NCBI GenBank assembly: GCA_900318445.1
Contig: ONKO01000015.1
Coordinates: forward strand, 1-42,559
DNA length: 42,559 nt
Reading direction: 5' to 3'
DNA from: an uncultured Bacteroidales bacterium
GTDB lineage: Bacteria > Bacteroidota > Bacteroidia > Bacteroidales > UBA932
The notes beneath the pieces are model-generated. The model was not told the DNA's origin and did not search any database. It saw only the letters and a program-made list of their open reading frames with translations. Shown here piece by piece: positions 25,303-34,479 of this stretch (position 1 is its first letter; every line of letters begins with the position of its first letter). The position numbers and the translations under genes are program-made.

Positions 25303-25495
25303 AAATCGGGCATTTTTGCCGATTTTGTCCGATTTGGCGTCGGGCCGTCCCCGAAATCGGGCATTTTTCGTGTTTTTGTCCGATTTGGCGTTGGGCCTTC
25401 CCCGAAATCTGGCATTTTTGCCGATTTTGTCCGATTTGGCGTCGGGCCGTACGGGAAATCGGGCATTTTTGCCGTTTTTGTCCGATTTGGCGGCT
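25303..25495. repeat. 51-bp tandem repeat, four units
   Basis: Units start at 25303, 25354, 25405 and 25456, a period of exactly 51 bp, with the pattern AAATCGGGCATTTTTGCCG then TTTTGTCCGATTTGGCG. Each unit has inverted-repeat character (AAATCGGGCA against TGTCCGATTT). Two copies in the opposite orientation lie at 21681-21771, on the other side of the sensor gene. Confidence 0.9.
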
Positions 25496-25645
25496 GGAGA
25501 GTGCGTGTGCCAAAATGGGTGTGCGGCAAATGACAAAACGAAAACGCAATAGGCTAATACAGAGGCAATTAGTTTGTGCGCAAAATGGACAGGGGGTGTC
25601 CGGCAATCGGACACGCCTTTTATTTTGTCACGCACGAGGAATCGA

Positions 25646-25680
25646 TTGTTGAAAATACTTGCGTACTTTGGGCCAGCACA
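25646..25680 (+). promoter_or_regulatory. Possible promoter of the second susC operon
   Basis: TTGTTG (25646-25651) and TACTTTG (25674-25680) resemble -33 and -7 elements, but the -7 box lacks one base of the usual TAnnTTTG and the spacing is long. A leader of about 20 bases would follow. Weak evidence. Confidence 0.3.
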
Positions 25681-25708
25681 AAAGCTACAGTAACCAAAAC
25701 ACCTATTT

Positions 25709-28700
25709 ATGAAATTATCTTTAAACAAGTCCCTCGCCGGCAGGTTCTGGCTGGCAGTGGTGATCTTCATCACCTCGGGTATCATGGCGACTGCACAGAC
25801 GCTCAAGGTATCCGGTCGTGTTTCTGATGAGAAGGGTGAGTTGCTTGCAGGTGTTGCTGTGTACGAGAAAGGTACCACGAACGGTACCCTTACCGATGCA
25901 AACGGTCAGTACAGCATTACCCCTACAGGCACCGACCCTGTCCTTGTTTTCTCTTCCCTCGGGTTCGAGGAGCAGGAGATTGCGGTGAACGGGCGCGCTA
26001 TCATTGACGTGGCGCTCGTCACGGTGGTCAACGAACTGGACGAAATCGTAGTGGTAGGTTATGGTACCCAGCGCAAGATTTCCGTGGTGGGTTCCCAGGC
26101 TTCCATCAAGACCGAGCAGATCAAGATGCCATCGGCCAGCCTGTCCTCCGTGGTAGCAGGCCGTCTGGCCGGTGTGGTGTCCGTGCAGCGGACCGGCGAA
26201 CCGGGCCACGACGAGACCGACATCTGGATCCGCGGTATCTCCACGTTCGCCAACCAGCATACGCGTCCGCTGGTTCTCGTTGACGGAGTCGAGCGCAGCT
26301 TCAACAACATCGACCCCGAGGATATCGAGAGCTTCACGGTGCTCAAGGACGCATCGGCCACCGCCGTCTACGGTGTGCGCGGTGCAAACGGCGTTATCAT
26401 CATCAAGACCAAGCCCGGCAAGGTAGGTAAGCCCAAGTTCTCGCTGGACTACTACGAGAGTATCACCCGCCTCACCAAGATTCCCCATCTGGCCGATGCC
26501 TATACCTACATGGATGCCGCCAACGAGGCCTACATGAACAGCCGCGGCACCATCCTCTATACCCCCCAGTACATCGAGGCCACGAAAAAGGCCGACGGTC
26601 TCATCCCCAACGACGACCCCCGCATGTACAACAGCTACCTCTATCCGAACGTAAACTGGATTGACGAGCTCTTCAAGCCGCTGGGCCACAACCGCCGCGC
26701 GCAGCTGAGCGTGCGGGGCGGCGTACCCAACGCTACCTATTATGTATCCCTCACGTATTACAACGAGAGCGGTCTCACCCGTAACGCCAAGATGGAAAAC
26801 TACAATGCCAACATGCGTTACGACCGCTACAACTATACGGCCAACCTCAATCTCCGTCCCACGGAGACCACGACGGTAGACCTGGGCTTCAGCGGATACC
26901 TCTCCGAGGGCAACTACCCGCAGCAGTCCACGGCCGAGCTCTTTGACTCCGCCTTCAAGATCAACCCCATCTACCTTCCCGTGGTGATGCCCGACGGCTC
27001 CATCCCCGGCCTTTCCGCCGCCGGTGACCTCCGCAACCCGCTGGCCGACCTCACCCGCCGCGGTTACAAGAAAGAGCTGAGAAACCAGCTCAACTCCAAC
27101 CTCCGCCTCACCCAGGACCTGGGCTTCTTCGAATGGAGCAAGGGTCTGTCGGCCCGCGCCCTCCTGGCCTTCGACGTCAATAACTCCCGTACCAACAAGT
27201 ACGACAAACAGGAAGACACCTTCGCCTTCTCCGGCAGCAAGAACACCGAGACCGGCCTGTGGAACAGCGACGTGTATGATGCCGATGGCAACTGGAACAT
27301 CGTCCGCACCCACACCGGCCACCGTGAGCTTTCCTACAGCCGAGACCAGGCCATGGACCGCAACGTCTACTTCGAGGCCGCCCTCAATTACGAGAGAGAG
27401 TTCGGGAAGCATGCCGTGAGCGGCCTCTTCCTGTACAACCACAATATCTATGCACCCGGCTCCCCGGACAGCCTGGTAGAGTCGCTGGACTACAAGCAGC
27501 AGGGCATTGCCGCAAGGGCCACGTACTCCTACGACGACCGCTACTTCGGCGAACTCAACGCCGGTTACAACGGCTCCGAGAACTTTGACCCCGACAACCG
27601 CTTCGGCTTCTTCCCGGCAGCGGGTATCGGCTGGGCCGTTTCCAACGAGTCCTTCTGGAAGCCCCTCAAGGACGTGTGGTCCTTCTTCAAGATCCGCTAT
27701 ACCATCGGCCTTGTTGGTTCCGACTCCGCTACCGGCCGCCGCTTCATGTACCAGGACGAGATGGGTAGCGCCGACGGTGCCTACTTCGGAACGGCCAACA
27801 GCTACAAGGACGGCTGGGCCTACAAGAAATACGGCTCCAACGTGGGCTGGTCCACTTCCCTCAAGCAGAACGTGGGCGTAGACCTCAAGTTCTTCAAGGA
27901 CGAGCTCTCCATGACCATCGAACTCTTCAAGGAGCACCGCACCGGTATCTTCCTCCAGCGCGCCACCATTCCCGACTACTGCGGCTTCATCGAAATGCCG
28001 TACGCCAACCTGGGCGTTGTGGACAACAAGGGTATCGACTTCAATATGGAGTATAACAAGCAGCTGGGCAGCCAGACCTACCTCACCCTCCGCGGCAACC
28101 TCACCTGGAACGAGGACCGCATCATCGAGGACGACCAGCCGGCCCCCGCTTACCCCTGGCTCGAGACCCGCGGCACCAACGTGCTGGCCCGCTGGGGATG
28201 GATTGCCGATGGCCTGTTCACCAGCGAAGACGAAATCTTGGACCACGCCCGCCAGTTTGGCGAGGAGTATCCCGGCCAGATTTCCCAGATCGGTGACATC
28301 AAGTACCGCGACCTGAACGGCGATAACGTCATTGACGACTACGACAAGTGCGTAATTGGCCAGGGAGACGTTCCCAAGCTCTACTACGGCTTTGGCGCCG
28401 ACCTCCAGGTAGGTCACTTCTCCGTGGGCGTCCTCTTCTCCGGAAACGCCTTCGCCGACCGCATGGTGCAGGGTAACGGCATCCACGCCTTCTCCGACCA
28501 GGCCGCCATCTCCAACCTCCTTGCCAACATCACCGACCGCTGGTCGGCCGAGGATCCCACCAACACCAACGTGTTCTATCCCCGTCTGCACTTTGGCAAG
28601 ACCGACAACCTGAACAACACCAAGGAAAGCACCTGGTGGCAGAAAGACGTGAGCTTCCTCCGCCTCAAGCAGCTGACGCTCTCCTACAATTTCCCTTCCC

Positions 28701-28867
28701 GCTGGATGAAGAAGACCTTCATGGACGAGGCCAGCATCTACCTCACCGGTACCAACCTCCTTACCTTCTCCAACTTCAAACTCTGGGATCCGGAGCTCAA
28801 TACCGACAATGGCAGCGCCTATCCCAACGCCATGACCATCTCCCTGGGTCTCAATGTCAAATTCTAA
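25709..28867 (+). CDS. SusC-like TonB-dependent outer-membrane transporter (peptidase/GH92 locus)
   Basis: A 1052-residue outer-membrane transporter. It has a signal peptide (1 to about 30, ending ATAQ), a carboxypeptidase D regulatory-like domain (about 33-105, GTTNGTLTDANGQYSI), a TonB box and plug (EIVVVGYGTQRKISVVGSQA, DGVERSFNNIDPEDIESFTV, AVYGVRGANGVIIIKTKPG) and a barrel ending in LGLNVKF. It is only moderately similar to the first SusC and so probably has another substrate. The next gene is its SusD partner. The neighbouring peptidases and alpha-mannosidase suggest glycopeptides or mannosylated protein fragments; this is inference. Confidence 0.95.
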   Translation: MKLSLNKSLAGRFWLAVVIFITSGIMATAQTLKVSGRVSDEKGELLAGVAVYEKGTTNGTLTDANGQYSITPTGTDPVLVFSSLGFEEQEIAVNGRAIIDVALVTVVNELDEIVVVGYGTQRKISVVGSQASIKTEQIKMPSASLSSVVAGRLAGVVSVQRTGEPGHDETDIWIRGISTFANQHTRPLVLVDGVERSFNNIDPEDIESFTVLKDASATAVYGVRGANGVIIIKTKPGKVGKPKFSLDYYESITRLTKIPHLADAYTYMDAANEAYMNSRGTILYTPQYIEATKKADGLIPNDDPRMYNSYLYPNVNWIDELFKPLGHNRRAQLSVRGGVPNATYYVSLTYYNESGLTRNAKMENYNANMRYDRYNYTANLNLRPTETTTVDLGFSGYLSEGNYPQQSTAELFDSAFKINPIYLPVVMPDGSIPGLSAAGDLRNPLADLTRRGYKKELRNQLNSNLRLTQDLGFFEWSKGLSARALLAFDVNNSRTNKYDKQEDTFAFSGSKNTETGLWNSDVYDADGNWNIVRTHTGHRELSYSRDQAMDRNVYFEAALNYEREFGKHAVSGLFLYNHNIYAPGSPDSLVESLDYKQQGIAARATYSYDDRYFGELNAGYNGSENFDPDNRFGFFPAAGIGWAVSNESFWKPLKDVWSFFKIRYTIGLVGSDSATGRRFMYQDEMGSADGAYFGTANSYKDGWAYKKYGSNVGWSTSLKQNVGVDLKFFKDELSMTIELFKEHRTGIFLQRATIPDYCGFIEMPYANLGVVDNKGIDFNMEYNKQLGSQTYLTLRGNLTWNEDRIIEDDQPAPAYPWLETRGTNVLARWGWIADGLFTSEDEILDHARQFGEEYPGQISQIGDIKYRDLNGDNVIDDYDKCVIGQGDVPKLYYGFGADLQVGHFSVGVLFSGNAFADRMVQGNGIHAFSDQAAISNLLANITDRWSAEDPTNTNVFYPRLHFGKTDNLNNTKESTWWQKDVSFLRLKQLTLSYNFPSRWMKKTFMDEASIYLTGTNLLTFSNFKLWDPELNTDNGSAYPNAMTISLGLNVKF

Positions 28868-28881
28868 ATCGGATGTCATTT

Positions 28882-30849
28882 ATGAAAAATATCATCAAGA
28901 TTGCTGTCGTAGCTGTTGCCATGGCATCTGTCGCGTCCTGCAACGACTTCTTCCCGTCCATTCCGGGCACGCAGTACGACCTGGAAGATACCTTTACAGA
29001 CCGCAACAAGACGGAAGAATTCCTGAACAACGTTTACAATTACGTCCCCGATGAGACCTGCGAGCGCTGGCCTTCCTACTATGGCGGCGGCATCTGGACC
29101 GGCGGCTCCATCGAAGGCGACATTACCTGGAGCGGAGACGGCGAAGAGGCCACCAGCTGGTCACTGGGCACGGCTTACGCCTCCACCAGCTGGATTGACT
29201 ACTGGTATAAACTCTACTATCAGGGCATCTCCAAGGCCAGCACCTTCATCACCAACGTGGACAAGTGCACCAGTGCCAGCGAGGCCGACCGCACCCTGTG
29301 GAAAGCACAGGCCCGTGCCCTCAGAGCCTACTTCTACTTCAACATCTTCCGCAGCTACGGTCCTGTGACCATCCTCGGGGAAGAACCCCTTCCGCTGGAC
29401 ACGCCCATCGAGGAACTGCTCAAGGAAAGAAATACGGTAGACGAGAACATCGACTTCATTGTCTCCGAGCTGGACAAGGCGGCCGAAGACCTTCCGGCCA
29501 AATACGGTGACGCCAATCTGGGCCGAATGGACAAAGGCATCTGCAAGGCCCTCAAGGCAAAGGCACTGCTCTATGCCGCCAGCCCGCTTTTCAACTGCAA
29601 CCCCGACTATGCCGGCATCAAGAATACCGACGGCACCCAGCTGTTCCCGCAGGACAAGTCCAAGGAACAGGCCAAGTGGGAAAGGGCCCGGGACGCCTAC
29701 AAGGAGTTCCTGGACCAGTTTGACGGCCGCTATTACACCCTCCAGGTGGTGAAGAACCCCGACGGCTCCATCGACCACTATGAGTCCTACCGCCAGGCCG
29801 CTTCCATCTCCGACTTCACGCACAACACGGAGCAGATCCTCATCCGCCTGTCCGACCACGACCTCCTCCACTACCAGCTCACCCCCTTCCACAAGGGCTG
29901 CCAGGACGAGAGCATCCGCGGCGGACTGGGCTTTGGAACCACCCAGGAAATGGTGGACCTGTACTTCACCGACAAGGGCCTCCGCATCTGCGACGACCCC
30001 GACTATGACGAGTACACCGGCGTCCCCGATGCCTCCCACTACGGCTGGCCCACCGACTACAAAGACCCGTTCAACCCCGACCGCACCCTCTTCAAGGCCA
30101 ACTCCGACAAAACCCTCAAGCAGTGGGCCCACCGCGAGCCCCGCTTCTATGTGTGCGTAACCTTCAACGGCTCCACCTGGCTCAACACCAACACCAACGA
30201 CGGTGAAGTGACCACCGAGCTCAACGTGAACGGCAACTCCGGCTTCAACGCCGCCAACTGGGACGCCCCCTACACCGGCTACGGAGACCGCCGCATGGCC
30301 CCGCTCAACGGTGACGAAGAAGGCTCCCACTGCGCCGTACTTCTTCGCCTCGGAGACATGTACCTGGGCTATGCCGAGTGCCTGAGCGCCTGCGGCCAGT
30401 ATGACGAAGCCATCAAGTACGTCAACTACATCCGCGCCCGTGCCGGCGTGCCCTGCTATGGAAACGGCGGCGGAACCGACGCCAACGGCATGACCTACAT
30501 CAGCTATCCCGCCACCCGCGAGGAAGTGGACAACCGCATTTGCCGCGAGCGCCTCGTGGAACTCTCCTTCGAGTGGAACCACTTCTTCGACGTCCGCCGC
30601 TGGAAAGTGGCCGAGATGGCCGTCGGCGACAACTGGATCTATCCTTCCTACCACAGAGGCGGCGAGGGCGGCGTCATCCACGCCATGAACTTCATGGCCG
30701 ACCCCCCGGAGTTCTTCGAGAAAGTGGAGATGGAAACCCGCGTCTTTGGAAAGCAGCACTACCTGTTCCCCATTCCCGACGCCGAGATGAGACGTAATCC
30801 CAAGATGGTGCAGAACTACGGATGGACCTCCGGCGCCACCGAAAGATAG
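28882..30849 (+). CDS. SusD/RagB-like lipoprotein (peptidase/GH92 locus)
   Basis: A 655-residue surface lipoprotein, longer than most SusD proteins. The lipobox is ASVASC (C20). Motifs are FTDRNKTEEFLNNVYNYVPDE, WYKLYYQGISKASTFITNVD, ARALRAYFYFNIFRSYGPV and the C-terminal AVLLRLGDMYLGYAECLSACGQ, YVNYIRARAGVP, ICRERLVELSFEWNHFFDVRRWK and QHYLFPIPDAEMRRNPKMVQNYGW. I start at 28882; an ATG at 28873 adds three residues, and a much longer upstream reading lies inside susC and is rejected. It is the binding partner of the SusC upstream. Confidence 0.93.
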   Translation: MKNIIKIAVVAVAMASVASCNDFFPSIPGTQYDLEDTFTDRNKTEEFLNNVYNYVPDETCERWPSYYGGGIWTGGSIEGDITWSGDGEEATSWSLGTAYASTSWIDYWYKLYYQGISKASTFITNVDKCTSASEADRTLWKAQARALRAYFYFNIFRSYGPVTILGEEPLPLDTPIEELLKERNTVDENIDFIVSELDKAAEDLPAKYGDANLGRMDKGICKALKAKALLYAASPLFNCNPDYAGIKNTDGTQLFPQDKSKEQAKWERARDAYKEFLDQFDGRYYTLQVVKNPDGSIDHYESYRQAASISDFTHNTEQILIRLSDHDLLHYQLTPFHKGCQDESIRGGLGFGTTQEMVDLYFTDKGLRICDDPDYDEYTGVPDASHYGWPTDYKDPFNPDRTLFKANSDKTLKQWAHREPRFYVCVTFNGSTWLNTNTNDGEVTTELNVNGNSGFNAANWDAPYTGYGDRRMAPLNGDEEGSHCAVLLRLGDMYLGYAECLSACGQYDEAIKYVNYIRARAGVPCYGNGGGTDANGMTYISYPATREEVDNRICRERLVELSFEWNHFFDVRRWKVAEMAVGDNWIYPSYHRGGEGGVIHAMNFMADPPEFFEKVEMETRVFGKQHYLFPIPDAEMRRNPKMVQNYGWTSGATER

Positions 30850-30869
30850 AGCCGAAAAGAAGAAAGATA

Positions 30870-31688
30870 ATGAAGAGACAATTTATCACAGCACTGTGCA
30901 TTGCCGTGACCAGCTGTTTACTCCTGGCCCTGATTGCACTTGTCACCGTCATGTCTTCCTGCTCCCAGAGCGCCGGCAAAAAAGCCGGCGCAGACTGGAG
31001 CGGATACAACGTGGGCCATATTGTCTTTGAGGACAAGGCTCCGGAGAGTGAAGGCTCCCGCATCTATGCCTCCATCATCAAGGACCCCGATGCCTACATT
31101 CAGGAGCAGGCCCGCGACGTACTGGCTATGCTCTACTTCTCCCCGGCCGACAGCATCCCGCCCGTAGACAACATCTACTATACCCTCGAAGACGTGGAAG
31201 GAATATCGGCAAAGGGAGGCGAAGGAAAAGACGCCTACGTATTCTACAGCACCCGCCACATCGAGCATTCCTACGTGGGGGAGAATACAGACAAAGTGCT
31301 CTTTGAAACCCGCGGCGTCCTCCTCCATGAGCTCACCCACGTGTACCAGCTGTCCCCGCAGGGAATTGGCGACTACGACACCGACCGCGTGTTCTGGTGC
31401 TTCATCGAGGGAATGGCCGATGCCGTGCGCGTTGCCGGCGGCGGCTTCCTCCCGGAAGACAGACCCCGGGGAGGCAACTACATGGACGGATACCGCACCA
31501 CCGGTTTCTTCCTCGTCTGGCTCCGGGACAACAAAGACCCCGACTTCCTGAGAAAGTTCAACGCCAGCACCCTCGAAGTCATTCCCTGGTCCTTTGACGG
31601 CGCCATCCGCCACTGTCTGGGCGAGAATGCCAATATCGACGAGCTCTGGCACGAGTACCAGGTGGCCGTCGGAGACATCAAACTCTGA
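30870..31688 (+). CDS. BSP-type zinc metallopeptidase lipoprotein
   Basis: A 272-residue protein of the basic secretory protein (plant and bacterial peptidase) family. The zinc motif is HELTH (153-157) in GVLLHELTHVYQ, followed by FIEGMADAVRVAGG, whose acidic residue may be the third ligand region, and GYRTTGFFLVWLRD. The N-terminus has a long hydrophobic signal ending in VMSSC (C31), so it should be an exported lipoprotein. I start at MKRQF (30870), 20 bp after susD. In a Sus operon it probably trims or opens proteins that carry the glycan. Actual proteolysis by bacterial members is not well documented, so the activity is family-based. Confidence 0.88.
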   Translation: MKRQFITALCIAVTSCLLLALIALVTVMSSCSQSAGKKAGADWSGYNVGHIVFEDKAPESEGSRIYASIIKDPDAYIQEQARDVLAMLYFSPADSIPPVDNIYYTLEDVEGISAKGGEGKDAYVFYSTRHIEHSYVGENTDKVLFETRGVLLHELTHVYQLSPQGIGDYDTDRVFWCFIEGMADAVRVAGGGFLPEDRPRGGNYMDGYRTTGFFLVWLRDNKDPDFLRKFNASTLEVIPWSFDGAIRHCLGENANIDELWHEYQVAVGDIKL

Positions 31689-33169
31689 TGATGATGAAGA
31701 GATTCACATTCCTTTCTATCCTGACCCTTCTTCTGGCCGCTTCCTGCGCGAAAGACGCGCCGGAAGCACCGGAAGGGGGCAAGGTGTACCCGTACGCTTC
31801 CGTCAGTGCCGAGACCGGGAATTTCCCCTGCGGCGGAGTCATCTCCACCCAGTATGCCGATTCCCCCTACGGCTCCGACATCTCCAAGCTGGCCGACAAC
31901 GACCTCTCCACTGCATTCGTATCCCGACACAGCCAGTTCTACGTGCTCTGGAGCGGGAAGAAAGCCCTTTCCCTCAAGTCCTACACCCTCGTTTCACCGG
32001 GAGGTGAAGGAGCAGTCCCGGACGCCTGGGTCTTCTCCGGCTCCAACGACAACAAGGCCTGGATCCAGCTGGACAAGCAAAAAGGGGAGACCTTCTCCGG
32101 CCCCGGCGTAAAGAAAGAGTACAAGCTGCCGTCCTCCTCCTCCTACAAGTACTACCGCTTCACCTTCAGCGCCAGCACTTCCACGCCGGCCATTGCGGAA
32201 ATCATCTTTGCCGATGGTGCCGCGAAGGACATCAACGACCTCATGCCCCGCTCCGAGGGAGATACGCACAGCGCCTCCACCCCCATGGGACAGTTCTGCG
32301 AGAATCGGCACAAGACAACGGACGAGGACCTCGCGTGGCTCTCCAATCCCGCGGGCGAACCTACCGTAGTGGTGGAAGACCAGAGCCTCACCTGGCACGA
32401 CTGCGACGTCACACTCTATCCCTTCGGGGCTCCCGTGCCGGCCGATGTCAACCAGCACGGCATTGGAGACTGCAGCGCCCTCGCCGTTCTGGGCTCCATG
32501 GCCTACCTCTATCCCGAGTTCATCCGGAGCATCATCACCGACAACGGCAACCGTACCTACACCGTGAAGATGTTCGACCCTGAGGGGAAGCGGATTAACG
32601 TAACCGTCTCCTCCCAGTTCCTCTGCAACACAGACATGAACTGCGGTGCCGTAACCAGCAAGCACGACGTCGTGTGCTGGTCCACCGTCCTGGAGAAAGC
32701 CATCATGAAATGGAACAGCGTCTATCACTGCAACAACCTCCTGGATGGCATTGCCACCGAGCACACCTCTCCGCTCTTTGTGGGAAACGGCGACAGCTTC
32801 GCCTTCAGCAACCACGTCCTCAATTATGAAGATATGGAACGCGCCGTCACCGTCCTTCTCAATCAGGGCTGGCTGGTCATTGGCGGCTTCTCCGAAAATG
32901 ACGTCGTCATGGGCGACGGCCCCTACAAGACCGTCTCCTACCACGCCTTCACCTTTGTGCTGGACGAAGGCACCGACGCCCTCTACGGCATGCGAAACCC
33001 CTGGGGCTTCGCTAACGGCGGAGACTATGACGATCCCCGCGACGGCGTGGCTCCCATCGTGGATGACGGGCGCACGCAGCCCCTCATCGACCTCCGGGTA
33101 TGCCATCCCGGTGCTGCGCTCGAGTACAAGCAGCGCACGCTGCTGCCGTATACGCCTCCGAGATGGTAA
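31688..33169 (+). CDS. Calpain-like (C2) cysteine peptidase lipoprotein with F5/8C-like domain
   Basis: A 493-residue lipoprotein (LLLAASC, C20). Residues about 35-180 look like an F5/8 type C (discoidin) carbohydrate-binding domain (SKLADNDLSTAFVSRHS, WVFSGSNDNKAWIQLD, YRFTFSAS). The rest is a papain-fold calpain-like domain. The triad is C262 in HGIGDCSALAVLGSM, H419 in VSYHAFTF and N437 in MRNPWGF, all in the calpain order. The ATG at 31688 overlaps the previous stop by one base; ATGs at 31691 and 31694 also fit. Calpain-family peptidases are unusual in Sus loci. With the metallopeptidase and GH92 beside it, a role in breaking down glycoproteins is likely. Confidence 0.85.
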   Translation: MMMKRFTFLSILTLLLAASCAKDAPEAPEGGKVYPYASVSAETGNFPCGGVISTQYADSPYGSDISKLADNDLSTAFVSRHSQFYVLWSGKKALSLKSYTLVSPGGEGAVPDAWVFSGSNDNKAWIQLDKQKGETFSGPGVKKEYKLPSSSSYKYYRFTFSASTSTPAIAEIIFADGAAKDINDLMPRSEGDTHSASTPMGQFCENRHKTTDEDLAWLSNPAGEPTVVVEDQSLTWHDCDVTLYPFGAPVPADVNQHGIGDCSALAVLGSMAYLYPEFIRSIITDNGNRTYTVKMFDPEGKRINVTVSSQFLCNTDMNCGAVTSKHDVVCWSTVLEKAIMKWNSVYHCNNLLDGIATEHTSPLFVGNGDSFAFSNHVLNYEDMERAVTVLLNQGWLVIGGFSENDVVMGDGPYKTVSYHAFTFVLDEGTDALYGMRNPWGFANGGDYDDPRDGVAPIVDDGRTQPLIDLRVCHPGAALEYKQRTLLPYTPPRW

Positions 33170-33205
33170 AGATTCTTTTTATTAATCCAGAAACACAAAA
33201 CAATC

Positions 33206-34474
33206 ATGAATACCTGTACAAAACTTGCTATGGCAGCCCTCTGCCTCATCCTTGGCAGTTGCGGGCTCACCAATCCCTACAAGAAATGGCTCGATGACAG
33301 CAAGGAAGACCAGAACAGACTGCGCCCCTCAGCGCTGAAGGCCGTCCTCTGCGATGTAGGAACCTGGAAAGTGGATTACGACGGAACCGACGTCTACTTC
33401 CAGTTTGGCTCCGACTGGTCCCTCAGCTCCGACTCCGAGGTCCCGCAGATTGCCACCAGCTCCACCTATAACCTCATGTCCGTTTCTCCCGAAGAGATCA
33501 GTCTCACGCTCGTGGGCGGCGGCCACATCTCCTACGTGGAAAGCGGCGCCGACGAAACCTACATCGTGAAGGAATTCTCCGCCCAGTCCGTGAGCGCAAC
33601 CGGAAAGACCAGCGGAAAAGCCATCACCTTCGTTCCCGGTGACGAAGAAGCCCTCGCCGCCATCGAAGCCTCCAAGGCAGCCATGCTCGTAACCGTGGAA
33701 GCCTGCCGCAGCTTCATCTCCGCCGGCTTCAAGACCGCCGCCGTGCACAAGGCCGACGGCACCTTCGTGGGCCGATTCACCATCAACCCCGAGCCCCGCA
33801 CCATCAAGCTGGACCTCCTCGAAGGCGGCACCCTCACCCATACCTCCATAGAGGTGGAGGCCGATGACAACAGCGACCTCATCTTCACCTCCAGCCTCAC
33901 CCTGGGCGGAGAAACCGTTACCGGACTCGTTGCCAAAGCGAGCGGCATCGCCTTCCAGGGCGGCGACAACCTCGTTGTCAAAACCAACGCCGACTCCCGT
34001 GGCTACTTCCTGGGCGGAGACTATCACACCCATGCCCTCAATGTACGTGCCGACAGGGGAGAAGCCGTCCAGTACGTTACCGATGAACTTACCCCGCACG
34101 ACGAGTGGGGAGACATCGAGCTCAGCGACCGTGAAACCCGTCCCCTCGTCTTCTGCCCCGAGAACGACCAGGCACACTACTGGTACACCTTCTTCGACAG
34201 CTTCAAGGAAGAAGACGGCGCCAAGGTGTCCTCCGAGTTCAACGACATCATCTTCATGTCCAAGTCGGACGGTTACATGCCCTTCGGCGGCTGGGATGAC
34301 GGCAACGGCGGCGAATTTGACAACGCGGCCGAGATCATGAGCACATTGTCCCGCTTCATGAACGGCTACTTCCACAAGGACGGCCTCATCCTGGTGCACG
34401 ATGAGGATGCAGACTTCTCGTACATTTGGGTGATGAGCCCGACGACAGATTTTTGGTTCAGAGCAAGAGATTAA
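33206..34474 (+). CDS. DUF4302-like lipoprotein
   Basis: A 422-residue lipoprotein (LILGSC, C19). After the lipid anchor comes a stretch ending in KKWLDDSKEDQNRLRPSAL and then GTWKVDYD, which is the pattern of DUF4302 proteins often found in SusC/D operons with peptidases. The rest is beta-rich with many acidic and aromatic residues and no catalytic motif that I can identify. It starts 36 bp after the calpain-like gene and is followed after 5 bp by GH92, so it is part of the operon. A surface binding or assembly role is plausible. The family name is tentative. Confidence 0.55.
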   Translation: MNTCTKLAMAALCLILGSCGLTNPYKKWLDDSKEDQNRLRPSALKAVLCDVGTWKVDYDGTDVYFQFGSDWSLSSDSEVPQIATSSTYNLMSVSPEEISLTLVGGGHISYVESGADETYIVKEFSAQSVSATGKTSGKAITFVPGDEEALAAIEASKAAMLVTVEACRSFISAGFKTAAVHKADGTFVGRFTINPEPRTIKLDLLEGGTLTHTSIEVEADDNSDLIFTSSLTLGGETVTGLVAKASGIAFQGGDNLVVKTNADSRGYFLGGDYHTHALNVRADRGEAVQYVTDELTPHDEWGDIELSDRETRPLVFCPENDQAHYWYTFFDSFKEEDGAKVSSEFNDIIFMSKSDGYMPFGGWDDGNGGEFDNAAEIMSTLSRFMNGYFHKDGLILVHDEDADFSYIWVMSPTTDFWFRARD

Positions 34475-34479
34475 AGAAT

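Noticed and set aside
25087-25878. Minus-strand open frame through the repeats before the second susC
   Set aside because: Its translation is made of the nested-hairpin and 51-bp repeat sequences. The likeness to the frame near 20.2-20.4 kb is due to shared repeat DNA, not a protein family.
25721-28879. Long minus-strand open frame opposite the second susC
   Set aside because: Antisense shadow caused by codon bias; the plus strand encodes a clear SusC.
28636-28881. N-terminal extension of the second SusD into susC
   Set aside because: The lipoprotein signal begins at 28882, and the extension overlaps the conserved susC end.
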